Both the position numbers and the translations under genes were made by a program. The notes under the pieces are model-generated. The model saw nothing but the letters and a program-made list of their open reading frames with translations, did no database searches and was not told the origin of the DNA. From Thermothielavioides terrestris NRRL 8126 (Eukaryota > Ascomycota > Sordariomycetes > Sordariales > Chaetomiaceae), in NCBI RefSeq assembly GCF_000226115.1, contig NC_016458.1, forward strand, positions 2,108,001-2,172,000: a stretch of 64,000 bases of DNA, in the 5' to 3' direction. Shown here piece by piece: positions 22,019 through 33,834 of this stretch. Position 1 is the first letter of the stretch; the number at the start of each line of letters is the position of its first letter.

Positions 22019-23919
22019 GGCTGGTGTTGCGGTTTGTGCTGTGGCTGCGGGTGCGGGTGCGGGTGCGAGTGCGGCTGCGATTTGCTGTTCGTCGCTGGCG
22101 AGGGGCGAGCTTGTCGGAACGTTCGTCAGAGGTTATTATTTGTCCGGCAAGAGCAGCAGCCGACATCGGGATCGCGGCGACACGACAGATGGAGGGCACT
22201 GAAGCAGCGCGGCGTCAGCGTCAGCGTCGGCGTCGGCGTCGGCGTCAGCGTCGTTCGGCGGAGGTGCGTGCCGGGGGCGGGTGCAGCCGTGCAGCAGCAA
22301 GCAGGTTGGCAGTTGGGCTGCTGTGCTTGGCTCACCTGGGACCCGCTGCTGTGCACCCGTGAGGAGGGATTGGGATTGCTAGTGTAATCCGTATTCTGCG
22401 TAATCTGCGCTGAGTGCGAAATGCTGCGAGGAATCGGACAAGCCTTGGAATGTCTGGGAGGAGAACGGCACAAGCAGGCGCGTGATGAGTTTTCGATGCA
22501 CCCGGGATTGTCTCACTCAGTTCAGCAGCGCCGTTCGACCACAAATTGTTCTTAGTCGGGTTTGCAACCTGGAAGAACCTGATCTTGCTTCAAGAGCCCA
22601 GCAGGCTGGATGGTGCATGGAGCCTACGAGCCCCAGGGTCGCCGAAATGCGGGTCTGCCTGGTAGCAGCTGAATTATCCGTAACTTTAGTGTAGGTACCT
22701 GGTAGTCAGGTAAGGTTACCGGCTTAGCGGGGCATAGACGTTGCGGACTGAGTGTCTCAGTCTCTCCGTACACATTATGCACGCATACGCTGCGGCCGAT
22801 TTGAAAGCGAGAAGTCGAGCACAGGGACAAACATCGCAGCTCGCACCTGCAGAGTATGCGCATGCATAAGAACCTCGTTCCACCCGCTAACGCCTATGTA
22901 ATCCATGGCTACCGAGATGCTGGCGACTTATGCACTTTCCGCTCACACTATCTGGGCAGCTTGTGGCCTGTGAATGCTCCCCATTCCCTGTCTGCCTCCC
23001 TGCTTCGCCCAAACCTGGAAACTATGACATAACGCAGTCCTTGGCCGTTCCCGAAGTGGTCTACTGCGCAGTATCCATGCCTGCTTGAACAGATGCAGAG
23101 AGAGGTGTCAATCTTGTCCTACCCTGCTGGCTACGATTGAGCTGGCTCACTGTTGCTCCTCAAAAAGATGTCCCATTAACTACCTAGCTACAGTGACTAG
23201 TCAAAGTTAACCAGCCATTACTGTACAGAAGAGCAATCTAGCATTTAAAATGTTTTACATATTTCATCAAATGAAACTATAAGCTTGCAAATATCTTTAT
23301 TTGTGAATAATACCCTAAGGAAGTGAGGATGAGCTCGGGTCGTTCATACATCGATGCCCGATAAGTCTTACTTGATTAGATAACAGCGACTCCCCTGCAT
23401 CTTGTTGGAACCCCCGCTACGCTTGACTCACCTTCCTCGGATAGAAGAGGCATAAAACAAACCTCAACTCACAGAAAGCCACCACATGTGGGAGGCGGTG
23501 ACTGACCTTTGTCACATGCTTATTCTTTCCTATAATAAAAAAGGGAGCACAAAAAGCAAATAGCGCATGATCACCTTTCTAGCATGGCTCAATAGGTAGC
23601 GACCAGAGATGCTCTTTCCCAGAACCGAGTTGCACAGCTTCGACTTGATTTTCACCACACAGTCATGGTTGGTGAGTGTTGAGTCAAAAATCGAGAGCAC
23701 GCCTCGAGCTTTGTTTTTCCCCCACCCAACCGCCAACCCGTCCTGCCAGCCAACCAACCAACCATCGGACAAGCCCTCAAACCTAACACAGACACGACAG
23801 CGGCGGGTGCAGCGCAGCATTTCCGTTGTGGATCAGGCAGTTAATTGTTGTGACCAGACCTCCCGCGCTTGCATGACCCGTCATCAAACTCGACGTCGCC
23901 CAAGCTCCCAGCTACGCAA
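22019..23919. other. Divergent promoter region of SLA1 and AMP deaminase genes
   Basis: About 1.9 kb. A hexamer-like GGCGTC/GCGTCA run lies at about 22210-22255. The stretch 23160-23330 is unusually AT-rich for this genome. TTATCCGTAACTTTAG occurs near 22674. No protein or RNA gene is supported. Confidence 0.5.
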
Positions 23920-26900
23920 ATGCCCGCCCTCGATTCGGACGACGAGGCGTACACGGCGCATGCTCAGAGTGGCACCGACTCGGACGGCGAGCCGGATGAA
24001 CATGACCCCCACCGTCGCGTCCCCGGCCCTGCCGCCGCTGGCGCTGGCGCCGACGCTTCGCTAGAAGAGGGAAGCCACGAACGGGACCGGGCCGAAATGG
24101 AGGAGGGTATGCTTCCGCGGGACATGCCTCACAAGACGGCCTTTTACGACTTGGTCGCCGAGCGGCAAATGACCCAGACCGATGCCAAGTTGTTCTACCA
24201 GCGAAGCCAGGCCGAGAGCCGCACCCAGCTGAACCAGCTCGCCCAAATGTCGTCCCACAGTAGTCCGCTCCTCTCTGCGGGCGCTGGGCTCTCGTCTTCT
24301 CACTCGGACCTTGCGTCCAATCTCGGCCATAGCTTCAGTAACCTCAGGCTTCCGGATTCGGACGCGGCTCATATTCCTGAGCCAGCGCTTGGGCGTCCCC
24401 TCAGAGGAGACCCCAGCCACTTTGGGACCGATCACCCTCCAAGCCGTGGAGGCTACGCTCGGGGTAACAATGCGGGACCGGATGCAGGGAATCAGCTCGG
24501 CTCCGCCATCCAGCAGCAGACGCTACTAAGCGGTGCAGTTACCGGTATCGGGAGCAGTACGTTCATGGATGCGGACCCCCAGATCGACGCCGAGTTGAGC
24601 ACCATCTTCAAGAGCGTCCAGAAAGTGTTGGACATCAGGCGCAAGTACATCCGCTTGTCGCTCCAACGACCCGGCGACAACCCGAAAGATGATCCGAGCT
24701 GGAACATCTACCCGCCCCCTCCGGAGCCGGCGTGGACCGAGGGTCGAGAGAAGGCCGCCCGCGACGCCCACAGTGCCAACAACAGCATGCAAAACAGCTT
24801 GGTGCTCAATGTCGACAAACAGCGCGGCAGCGGCAATCCCCCGGAGCAACCTTCGGACCAGAGCAGCAGCGCTCCCCCGCGCAAGTCAAACGCCAGGAAA
24901 CGCAAGCCGGGCCAGGACATTGGCGAGGACTTCGACATGGACGATTTGCTGCCACTCCCGGGGCCGAGCGAGATGACTTTCCAGTTAGACGATAACGGTG
25001 TGTACCAGGTCTACGACGACGAACAGTCGGCAAAGGCCGGCACGCCCTTCGTCGACGTTCCAACCATCAAGGAGTATTACCTGGACCTCGAGGAGATTCT
25101 GAATGTTTCGTCGGACGGCCCCATCAAGAGCTTTGCGTTCCGGCGTCTGCAGTATCTCGAGGGCAAATTCAACCTCTACATTCTCCTCAACGAGTATCAG
25201 GAGACGGCCGACAGCAAGAAGGTGCCGCACCGCGACTTCTACAACGTGAGGAAGGTCGACACGCACGTCCACCACTCGGCCTGCATGAACCAGAAGCACC
25301 TGCTGCGTTTCATCAAGAGCAAGATGAAGAAGTTCCCGGATGAGATTGTCCTGTTCCGCGACGGGAAGCATCTGACGCTGGCCGAGGTGTTTGAGAGCAT
25401 CAACTTGACCGCCTACGACCTCAGCATTGACACGCTCGACATGCACGCGCACAAGGACTCGTTCCACCGCTTCGACAAGTTCAACCTCAAGTACAACCCG
25501 ATCGGCGAGTCGCGGCTGCGGACGATCTTCCTCAAGACAGATAACTTCATTAAGGGCCGGTATCTGGCTGAGATCACCAAGGAAGTCATCTCCGATCTCG
25601 AGTCGAGTAAGTATCAGATGGTGGAGTGGCGCATTTCCATCTACGGCAAGTCGCTCGACGAGTGGGACAAGCTCGCGGCCTGGGTCGTCGACAACAAGCT
25701 CTTCTCGCACAACGTCCGCTGGCTGATCCAGATCCCCCGGCTCTACGACGTGTACAAGGAAAGCGGCCTCATGACGTCGTTCGAACAGATCGTCCGGAAT
25801 CTCTTCCAGCCGTTATTCGAGGTCACCAAGGACCCAACCAGCCACCCCAAGCTGCACATCTTCCTGCAGCGTGTCGTGGGCCTCGACAGCGTCGACGACG
25901 AGAGCAAGGTCGAGCGGAGACTCTTCAAAAAGTTCCCGGTGCCGCGGGCGTGGGACACGAAGCAGAACCCGCCCTACACGTACTGGATCTACTATCTCTT
26001 CGCAAACCTGGTGTCGCTGAACCACTTCCGCAAGCGGCGAGGATTCAACACGTTCGTCTTGCGTCCGCACTGCGGTGAGGCAGGCGACAGCGAGCATCTT
26101 GCGGTGGCGGCGCTGTGTTGTCACAGCATCAGCCACGGGCTGCTGCTCCGCAAGGTGCCGCTGCTGCAGTACGTCTTCTACCTCGAGCAAATCGGCATTG
26201 CAATGTCCCCGCTCAGCAACAACGCGCTGTTTTTGGCGTACGAGCGCAACCCGTTCCCTCAATATTTCAAGCGCGGCCTGAACGTATCGCTCTCGACGGA
26301 CGACCCGCTCCAGTTTGCCTTTACCAAGGAGCCGTTGATTGAAGAGTATGCGGTTGCCGCGCAGATCTACAAGCTGAGTCCTGTAGATATGTGCGAACTG
26401 GCAAAGAACTCGGTCAAGCAGAGCGGGTACGAGTTCTCCATCAAGCAGCAGTGGCTGGGGCAGAACTTTCACCTGCCGGGCAAGCTGGGGAACACGATGG
26501 TGAAGACAAACGTGCCAGATCGGAGAGAGGAGTTCCGCTATCACACGCTCTTAGAGGAGCGGATGATGTGAGTGGTCTGATGATGCTGCTTTTCCATGTT
26601 GAAGTGAAAGACTGAGCAGCGCCTAACACGGAATCCCAGGCTGGAGCGATACACCTCCCTTCCCACGGACGCGCCCTCGGTGAGCGACGTCAACACCGCA
26701 GCCCACCCCTCGCGCTCTCCAGCCCTTTCGGCCCAGACCAACACCACGACCGCCGGCGCTGTCACGAGCATTCCCGATTCCAAGCTGCAGCAGCAACAGC
26801 CCCTACAGCAGACCGGCCACGCGACCCAGACCTCGGCGCCCGCCCCGGCAGGCGTCCCTCCGCTCCAAACGGGAAGCCCCACGGCTGCTCCCATTCCCAC

Positions 26901-27126
26901 GTCACTAAGCCAGCCGCAGCTTTACTCTGCCGGCTCCGTGGCACTGGCATCGTCGCTGGTAAGCTCGGCTGCCGGGTCCGGGGTCGGGACACCGGCAGCT
27001 GAGGCTGGCGTGCGGGACTTGCATCTGTCGGGCCACGAACCTAGGTACTTCCCTGGGCTGGTATCGCGGAGCCAGAGGAGGGGCAGCGGGAGGCGCGAGT
27101 CCGGGCATGAGAGCGACGCACGATGA
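23920..27126 (+). CDS. AMD1: AMP deaminase
   Basis: Cytosolic purine-salvage enzyme converting AMP to IMP and ammonia. Exons 23920-26567 and 26640-27126 encode 1044 residues. The first in-frame ATG is at 23920 ([20 protein letters not shown]); the open frame extends further upstream only through a TTG. The N-terminal 250 residues are acidic and disordered, as in fungal homologues. The catalytic domain runs from about residue 380 to 830. It has the zinc-binding motif [18 protein letters not shown] near 443, and [14 protein letters not shown], and the diagnostic [10 protein letters not shown] near 790. After the intron (GTGAGT...CTAAC...CCCAG, joining [10 protein letters not shown]) comes a roughly 160-residue Ser/Thr/Gln-rich tail that is probably not catalytic. 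Confidence 0.93.
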
Positions 27127-28383
27127 GAGATGGGAGGAAGGGACAGCGCAGGAACGGAGGGGTGTAGGGTGTTTAGAGTATTAGGGATTGAGTATCCGTT
27201 GCAGAGCGACAGGTATTGTTAACCCAGCGAGACGTACCTAATGAAGGAAGGCACGGAAACATAGCTATAGGGTTCAGTTTGCGCAGAGGAAAACAGGGAC
27301 TAGGGACCTTGGGGTCATTGGGCCGGTGTTTACGGGACCTGAGTACTGCATAGAGTTCAGGGTTGAAGATTAGTAGCAATAAAGGTATTACACTACGATC
27401 CCCCCCCCCCCCCCCCCCCCCGCCAAAAAAAAAAAAAAAAAAAAAAAAGACCTGCATGAATATATAAGCAAGAAAGATAATCTTTGCACATGGAAAAGCT
27501 TCAGTTCATAAACTAATATTTGCTATTTTTTTCTGTACTGTTGAGCAAGCATGTTAGAGTTGTCCCACAACATGAGTCTCCTGAGAAGGGCTCTCTTGAA
27601 AGGTCGTGCTCGCACGTCACCAGAAGTATAACAGGCAAACCACAAACAATTCCTCGAAATCTGTACAGAGTCTATGACCCATATCCCTTACACCTGTCTT
27701 GTTCTGCATGATCTTCTGAGAAGGGATCCGACAGTGGACGCCTCTGCCAGAAGCGATGCAACTCTTCCTTAGGGAAAGGGAATTATACAGGTCTTAGTTT
27801 GTTCTGGCGGACCAAGGTGGCTGCTTAACAAGGGCTTGACGAGGCCAGTCGGTCGTGCGAAGACACTGCCAAACAGGCTCGGAAGGCTGAGAATTGGCAA
27901 TACATTGCCATCATTGCCTGTGCGCAACTGGACATGGCGTCCCAGTTGTCGGGAGACACCTGACTGCTACTTTGGTGTGAGGGGCCGCAACTACGATAAG
28001 TACCAAACTCGGGGGCGCGCAGCCGAAGTGGCCTGTCTGCAACGTCCCTGGTGCCCTGCGAGGTCTGTGTATGACCAGGTCCCGCCTCCGTTGATGTCAT
28101 GAACACCCCTGATTTGACTAATACCCACAGCAGAGCGCTGGCCAGTCGAGCACTCCCACCGCGGTGCAATTTCCATGCTGCCATGACAAGCCCGGCCGGT
28201 ACAAGGCAAAATGGTGTCCTAGGGAGGTACTCACCTTGAGGGGGTTAAAGATCGCAATGTGGACACCAAGGTGGCGGCATAGCCTGAAAACCAAGCGCCC
28301 GTTTGAAGGTCTTCGCATTTTCATGCACCCTATGAATATGTACAACAAAGAGCGACCTTGGCGAAAACCAGCCTCTATTCAAG
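27127..28383. other. Intergenic with C- and A-homopolymer tracts
   Basis: About 1.26 kb between the convergent AMD1 and transporter genes. The notable feature is 22 C (27400-27421), then GCC, then 24 A (27425-27448). The flanks are AT-richer than genic sequence. No gene is supported. Confidence 0.6.
27400..27448. repeat. Poly(C)22 followed by poly(A)24
   Basis: A run of 22 C, three intervening bases GCC, and a run of 24 A. These are the longest homopolymers in the window and sit in AT-rich intergenic DNA downstream of AMD1. They could be a true microsatellite or the tail of an old retroposed insertion. Lengths may be unreliable because sequencing often miscounts such runs. Confidence 0.9.
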
Positions 28384-29847
28384 TCAGGACTTGGTCACCC
28401 CACCTCCTCTCCTGACGGGCTGCTTCCGTTTCCCGTCCAGCGAGTACAGCCCTCCGGCACCAAAGACAATCACCGCGCCTATGAGCGTGCCAGACGCCAG
28501 CCGGTTCCCGAAGAGCCATATGCTCAGCAGCAGGCTCACGAGCTTGCGGATGTTGAGCACGATCGTGACCGTGAGGGCCGAGGAGGCCGCGGCCAGCAGG
28601 TTCACCCCGCGGATGCAAGCGTACTGCGTCAGCACGTTGAGCACGAGGTAGAACAGCTGGCTGGGTATCTGGATCTTCTGCAGCCCTCGCTGGACGTTGG
28701 GCGACACGCTCGGGTAGTCCTCCGGGTTGGGGACGGGAAGCGCGAGCGGGGCGCTCCTGGCGAGCTTCATGAACTGCCTCGCCAGGGACGGCAGGAAGGG
28801 CAGGAACAGCGGCAGCGACAGGAGATGCGAGTAGAACAGGTTCTCTTTCCACTGCGGGCCGTAGATGCGGTAGGTCTCCTCCGTGTAGAGACCCATGATG
28901 GCCGACAGCACCTGGGCGATGAAGAGAATGGCAAGGCCAGTCCCGAAGCTCGCGCTTTCGACCGACTTCTCGGATGGTGAGCCCTGAGATACTTGTCAGT
29001 CTCGTTCACCGCGATCAGACACTGGGAAGGAAAGAAGAAAAAAAAGGAATTACCTTGGTCTGCGCATCGGACCACGCAGCAATGATCACGCCGACAGTAA
29101 GGAGAATTACTGCAACGACCTGGGTCCGCGAGTACTTCTTGCCGTACAGGCTCCCCGCAATCATGGTAGTGATGCTGCCGCCTGAGCGCAGGATAATGTG
29201 CACCGGAACCGAGATGTCGTAACTAAAGGCATGGTTGTTGAGCACGTTGATGCTGAAGAACAGCACGATGTTGACGAGCCAACGCCGGATGGGAACCTTG
29301 TTCGGCTTGAGGAAGAAGGGCGGACGGTTCGGGTCGAACTGCGACGGCAACCCGATGGCAGCCACGAAGAGGAACTGAACGAAGGTCAAGAGTGTTCCTG
29401 GATACGGCAAAGCGCCGTCAGCCTCCCGCTGCTCACATTTCCCCCCCTCCCCCGGAACACCCGGCTCGCGCATGTTCACTGTCGCAAGCCAGCGCAGGAC
29501 AGGGAACAGAAAACGAAAAACATACCGCTTGCAGGCTCGACCTTGATGATGGACTCGAGCGCAAACACGTTGGAGCAGCAGCCGCCAAAAATGAGCGACA
29601 GCATGGCCCCGATGGCCAGCCATTGCGGGATGGTCTCGATGAACATGCGTCCGGCCAGCGCCATGGCGCGGCTGAAGACGGTCCGATTGTCGTCGATTCC
29701 GTACATCTCGGCCTTCTCGAGCGACGGCCCCGCATTGATGACCCGTGGCGACGGTGCCGGCATGGCGAATGCCTTGTCGCCGCGGTCTTTGCTGTTTGGC
29801 GGCGTCTGCTGGTGTTTGTGCAGCGCCGGGCGCCGACGAGCTGTCAT
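28384..29847 (-). CDS. UAA-family nucleotide-sugar transporter (YEA4/SLC35B4-like)
   Basis: ER/Golgi membrane antiporter. The family exchanges UDP-GlcNAc (and UDP-Xyl) from cytosol into the lumen; yeast Yea4 supports chitin synthesis. Exons 29847-29526, 29397-29054 and 28983-28384 encode 421 residues. Hydrophobic helices occur throughout (IPQWLAIGAMLSLIFGGCCS, VQFLFVAAIGLP, QVVAVILLTVGVIIAAWSD, GTLIGAVIVFGAGGLYSLDG). Family signatures include NVFALESIIK, INVLNNHAFSYDISVPVHII with LRSGG, and NIRKLVSLLLSIWLFGN. Introns have GTATGT...TCCAG and GTAATT...CTGACAAGT...CTCAG signals and keep phase. The start is uncertain: 29847 (MTARRRPALHK) or the internal ATG at 29763 (MPAPSPRVINAG). The substrate is inferred. 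Confidence 0.87.
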
Positions 29848-31376
29848 GGCCAGGGGGCGGCGCGGCGCGGGGGGGGTTTGCTTGGCTAACGCTACGGGCA
29901 CATAGAAAACGGGTTCGGGGCGCTGCTGGGAACGGGAAAGGAGCGTGGACCCGGGCTGGCCGCAGGTACGGAGCACTGCGAGACTCGGCCGGTTTGGAAA
30001 AGACGCTGCGGAGACCGCGGAACCCAGATAATTGTTTGTTGGCTGCCAGGAGACAAAAGAAGGTGCACAGACGGCCAAATCCTCGATATTCGCCTTGGTG
30101 ACCTGCGTTGAACGTCCTCTGGGAAGGCGGGAGCGAAAAGAACGACTGAAAGCTGAGGCTTGTTTCTGGCGAGTAAGCAAGCACTGGAGCCTTACCAGAG
30201 CGCGAGTAAGTTCGCAGCGGACCCTGACAAGCAAACGGGCTGCACGAGCAGGCGATGCGACAAATGAGCGGCAAGTTGCTGGAAAGAAAGTTCAGGTAAC
30301 CAAAACGATTGCCAATCCCTCCCTTATGTGGCGGCCATATCCACGGACCAACCCGAGCAGCATTTTTTTCCCCGGTCGGTCGCAACTCCAGGGCTACGTT
30401 ACCTTACGATTTCGAACTTCCGCTCAAGCTTCCATGTGGCCACAAGGATGGCGGCGGAGGGTGGAGATGGGACCGCCATGCCCGATCCACTGCAGGGCCG
30501 CAGCACGAGCTTATTCGCGCTAAGATTGTGAGAGACCTGGCTGCCGGGCCACTCGGCTCGCGAGGAATGCGCAGCGGCGGATGGCGGGAATGGCGCCCCA
30601 GCGCGGCATGGAAATTTGCCGGGCGGGATCGCACTCCGTCGGGTTGTGGCCGACCGATCCTGGATGATTTTCCCTAGTGGGGTGCAACTGCCGTGGTATT
30701 TCCTGGACCTGCATGTCCAGATCGGGGTACGGTATGGACCTACACAGTAGAGGCAGTTGCCTGACAAGTCGCTGGCTGGGAATGGCCGGCCATGCAGGAC
30801 GAGACGGCCCGAGATGGCCTTACCTTCACATGCTTTTTGCTGCTGAGATGGTCCGCTTGTGCTCCGTCCTCCCTAAGCTCTCGAATAGCAAAATCGGACG
30901 ACCCACATTCGTATTTCGTAGTACTGTTGGTTCAGTGTCGCAGCCCGCGGTGTGTCGTGATACCGGCTACAGTAGTTCGGGGTCTGTAAAGAGGGTGCAA
31001 TCCTGTATCTGGCCACAGGTCTTGATTTCCAGGTTGTCTGAATTTGTCTGAATGAATTGCCAGGTTTGAGTGCTCCTGCGTAAGCTTTGCAGCATGGTGA
31101 ATTATTACCCTAACCCTCACTTCCAACCACCTGCTCAACTCTGGTGCCTGAATTACGCAGGAGCGCGCCAACTAACGGAGGACTGTGGAGCGCTTCGTGG
31201 AAGCTGCGGGCTCATCAACAACACCACGAGCCTCTAACAGCGACATCACCGCTGCAAGCCTGCCGAACCGATACACCCCGTCAGGCTCTCGACATCCATG
31301 CCGGTCATTACGCTTGCGTTATCCATATAGACTATTCTCATTCTGCCTGGTCAGCCATGATATAACGGTCTTCACC
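29848..31376. other. Divergent promoter region, transporter and TRS23 genes
   Basis: About 1.5 kb between divergent genes. A minus-strand frame remains open upstream of 29847 but has no ATG at a sensible position and is not protein-like. No RNA gene is recognised. Confidence 0.5.
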
Positions 31377-32059
31377 ATGTGCGTGTGCCTCATCCGTTTC
31401 ACGCCAAGACAGGAGGACATCGAGTGAACTCACGCGAAATAACTGACAGGACTGTCTTCGCCCTCATCATCATCAACAAGGCCGGCGGCCTGATCTACAA
31501 CCGCACTTTCCATGAGGGCGGCCTGAACAAGATTAGCACCAATGACTACCTCGTCCTGGCGGGCACTTTCCACGGGTATGAGGACATGGCATCTGATCCA
31601 TCCCCCCACTCTCATTTACCCCCCTCCCCCCCTCACCCTCCCTCCATCCTTGCTCTATCCTTCGTCGGTGAAGAAGCTCACACGATAACCCGCGCTCCCA
31701 GCGTCCACGCCATCACGGCCCGCCTCAACCCCCTCAAGTCCGCGGCGGCCGCCGCCAAGCGGACGTCGACCACGTCCACGGCCGGCGGCATGCCCGCGCG
31801 CCCGGAGCCGCCGTCCGGGCTGGAGGTGCTCGAGTCGGAGAACTTCCGGATGCAGTGCTTCACGACGCTGACGGGCGTCAAGTTCCTGCTCTTCACCGAC
31901 CCGACGCAGGCCAACGTGGACGCGACCATGCGGCGCGTGTACGACATGTACACCGACTACGTCATGAAGAACCCCTTCTACCAGCTCGAGATGCCCGTGC
32001 GGTGCGACATGTTCGACCGGAAGCTGGGGTCGTACATCCGCGAGATCAATAACAGGTAG
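31377..32059 (+). CDS. TRS23: TRAPP complex core subunit TRS23 (TRAPPC4, sybindin family)
   Basis: Subunit of the TRAPP guanine-exchange complex that activates Ypt1/Rab1 in ER-Golgi traffic. Exons: 31377-31378, 31450-31575 and 31702-32059, 161 residues. The family start MTVFALIIINKAGGLIYNR is obtained only if the first exon is the two bases AT at 31377-31378. These are followed by an intron (GTGCGT...ACTGACAG, 31379-31449), so the initiator ATG is assembled by splicing. The unspliced ATG at 31377 opens a 16-codon dead-end frame. The second intron (31576-31701) joins LAGTFHG to VHAITARLNPL. The C-terminal half (ENFRMQCFTTLTGVKFLLFT, then MRRVYDMYTDYVMKNPFYQ) is a clear sybindin longin fold. 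The family is certain; the split start is the best explanation. Confidence 0.85.
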
Positions 32060-32310
32060 GAACTGCCCTAGTTGGGATGGCTGGGCTGGGGGCAGTGAGC
32101 GTGGGAAAGATGTCAAGACGGGGTTTTCAAGACGGAGTTTTCAGGCGTTTTGTGGTATCATTACTTCGAGTAAGGGCGGCCAGGCCTTGGGGTTATTCTC
32201 TGAATGGGAGCACCGTCTATGTCTACAGACTTGGGACAACAGAGCCCCTACGCAGTTTGCCGTTTCCTCCCTGGCATACTCTCCTGCGCCTCACCCCATC
32301 GTGGGGTGTC

Positions 32311-33262
32311 TCACGAAGTGTCCATCTTGTCGTCGTCCTTCTTGCTGCCGCCCGGTTGGCCATCCTTATCCAGCAGCGGCGCGGACTCGCCCTCGCCCTC
32401 CTCTTTGACCGATTCTAAGCTGGCCTTCTTCGCCGCCTCGGCCTCCTCGCGCGCCCGCTTCTCCTGCCGCGCCTTCTCCTCCTCCATGCTCATGCGCAGG
32501 GCCAGAGCCAGCTCGGGATCCTGCGATGGGTCCACGCCGAACGGGAAGTCCTCGCTCGCTCCGGCGGCCTCGCCACCCAAGCCGGCGCCGCCGGCCGCGC
32601 CCTCGCCGAGCAGGATCGGCGTCGCAATCAGTTGGTCGCTGAGGAGCTTCGAGCTGGGCGGGATAACGACGAGGTGCGACGAATCGGTCGTGCCCTTGAT
32701 CTCGCGGTTGAAGGCCTCCAGCTTCGCCTGATTCTCCTCGTCCATATCGCCGAATAGGATAAAGTCGACACTGATGGAAAACTTCTTCATCTTCTTGGCG
32801 AGAACGACAAGTTCGCGCTCGGTCTCCTCGATGGGCGAGCAGACGAAAACGACGATGCGCGCCCGCTGCGACTTGTTCTGGCGATGTTTGAGAGCAAGCT
32901 GTCATCGAACACCAGGAGGTTAGCCGGCGACGTTGACTCTCCGGTAGTTCATCTGCCCGAAATCAACTCACGCTTGCTATTTGGATGCCGGTTGAGAGAT
33001 GGGCTGAGCCGCGGATCTTCTTCTTGGTCTGATGCAGGCCCTCGAGGATCTTGCCCTGGTCCGTTGTGAGGGTCGCCAGCACTTCTGGCCCCTTGCCGCC
33101 CATGCTCATCAGCCCGACCGATGACTCTGGATTGCCCTGCACGACATTCTGAAAGATAATGTTGACAGCATCGCACTGCGCCTCGAAGCGGGTCGGTGCG
33201 TAGTCGCCGTTCCTGCTGCTCTCGCTGTTGTCGACCACGACGACCACCGCTTCGAGAACCAT
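32311..33262 (-). CDS. RPN10: 26S proteasome ubiquitin receptor RPN10
   Basis: Regulatory-particle subunit that binds polyubiquitin. Exons 33262-32972 and 32898-32311, 292 residues. Residues 1-190 form the von Willebrand A domain: [20 protein letters not shown], then [20 protein letters not shown], with the VVDNSES metal-site-like motif. After the intron come [20 protein letters not shown] and SPIEE. A single ubiquitin-interacting motif follows near residue 220 ([20 protein letters not shown]), then a Lys/Glu/Ala-rich C-terminal tail. The 73-nt intron has GTGAGT and GACAG signals and joins GIQIAS to LALKH in phase. It is convergent with TRS23 (252 bp apart) and divergent from the borealin gene. 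Confidence 0.93.
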
Positions 33263-33834
33263 CCTGGTGAGCCTGCTGTGGATAAGCCGGATAAGGCGCT
33301 GTTGAGTTAATGAAATGGTATTCTGGTTTGCGCTAATCGCCTTGTCTTGCGGAGGGGCTTGTTGATGGCGTCTTCGTCGGGAGCGATAGGCGGTGGTTGG
33401 AGGCTGAATGACTGCGTCAGGCGGGTTCAGCCTGGACCCGCTTGGAGCTTGGATGTCGCCTCCTGTGGTGCACTTCCCGATCGGCTCAGCCTCGCACTGT
33501 GCAGAGCTTGGGCCCACAAGCAATTCGAAGCCCCTGTCAAGCTCCTGCCCTATGTACGCCCACCCCAGCAGCTCAGGGTTTGTTTACTTTGCGACTCGCG
33601 GGCCACTCACGTCGCAAAGCGCGCCACTCTTTTCCGACAACCCATCTCTCCCAACTTTGCATTTCCACAACCTCAGCTTGATCACTCGACCTGAGCAAGA
33701 CTCCGCAGGCTCCCTAAGCGAACAACTATCCAGGGCCGAATTCGCACATAATCAGCGCTGCTTTTACCGCGCGAGTCAAACCGCGAGTGCAACCGATCGA
33801 CAGCAGGGAAGCGCCAAATCCCTTCGACAGCCCC
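33263..33834. other. Shared divergent promoter of RPN10 and borealin genes
   Basis: 572 bp between two divergent start codons. I looked for the yeast-type PACE element of proteasome genes (GGTGGCAAA) on both strands and did not see it. No gene is supported here. Confidence 0.5.

Noticed and set aside
22210..22260. CRISPR-like or satellite repeat at the GCGTCA/GGCGTC run
   Set aside because: It is a simple 6-bp tandem repeat in a promoter region with no spacers; CRISPR arrays are not expected in a fungal genome.
23869..23919. Upstream start for AMP deaminase at 23869
   Set aside because: The codon there is TTG. The first in-frame ATG is 23920 and matches the acidic start of fungal homologues.
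13200..33262. A Golgi/trafficking or proteasome gene cluster
   Set aside because: COG8, SLA1, TRS23 and the golgin are all trafficking genes, and NAS6-like and RPN10 are both proteasomal. They are interspersed with unrelated housekeeping genes on both strands, so chance proximity is the simplest view.
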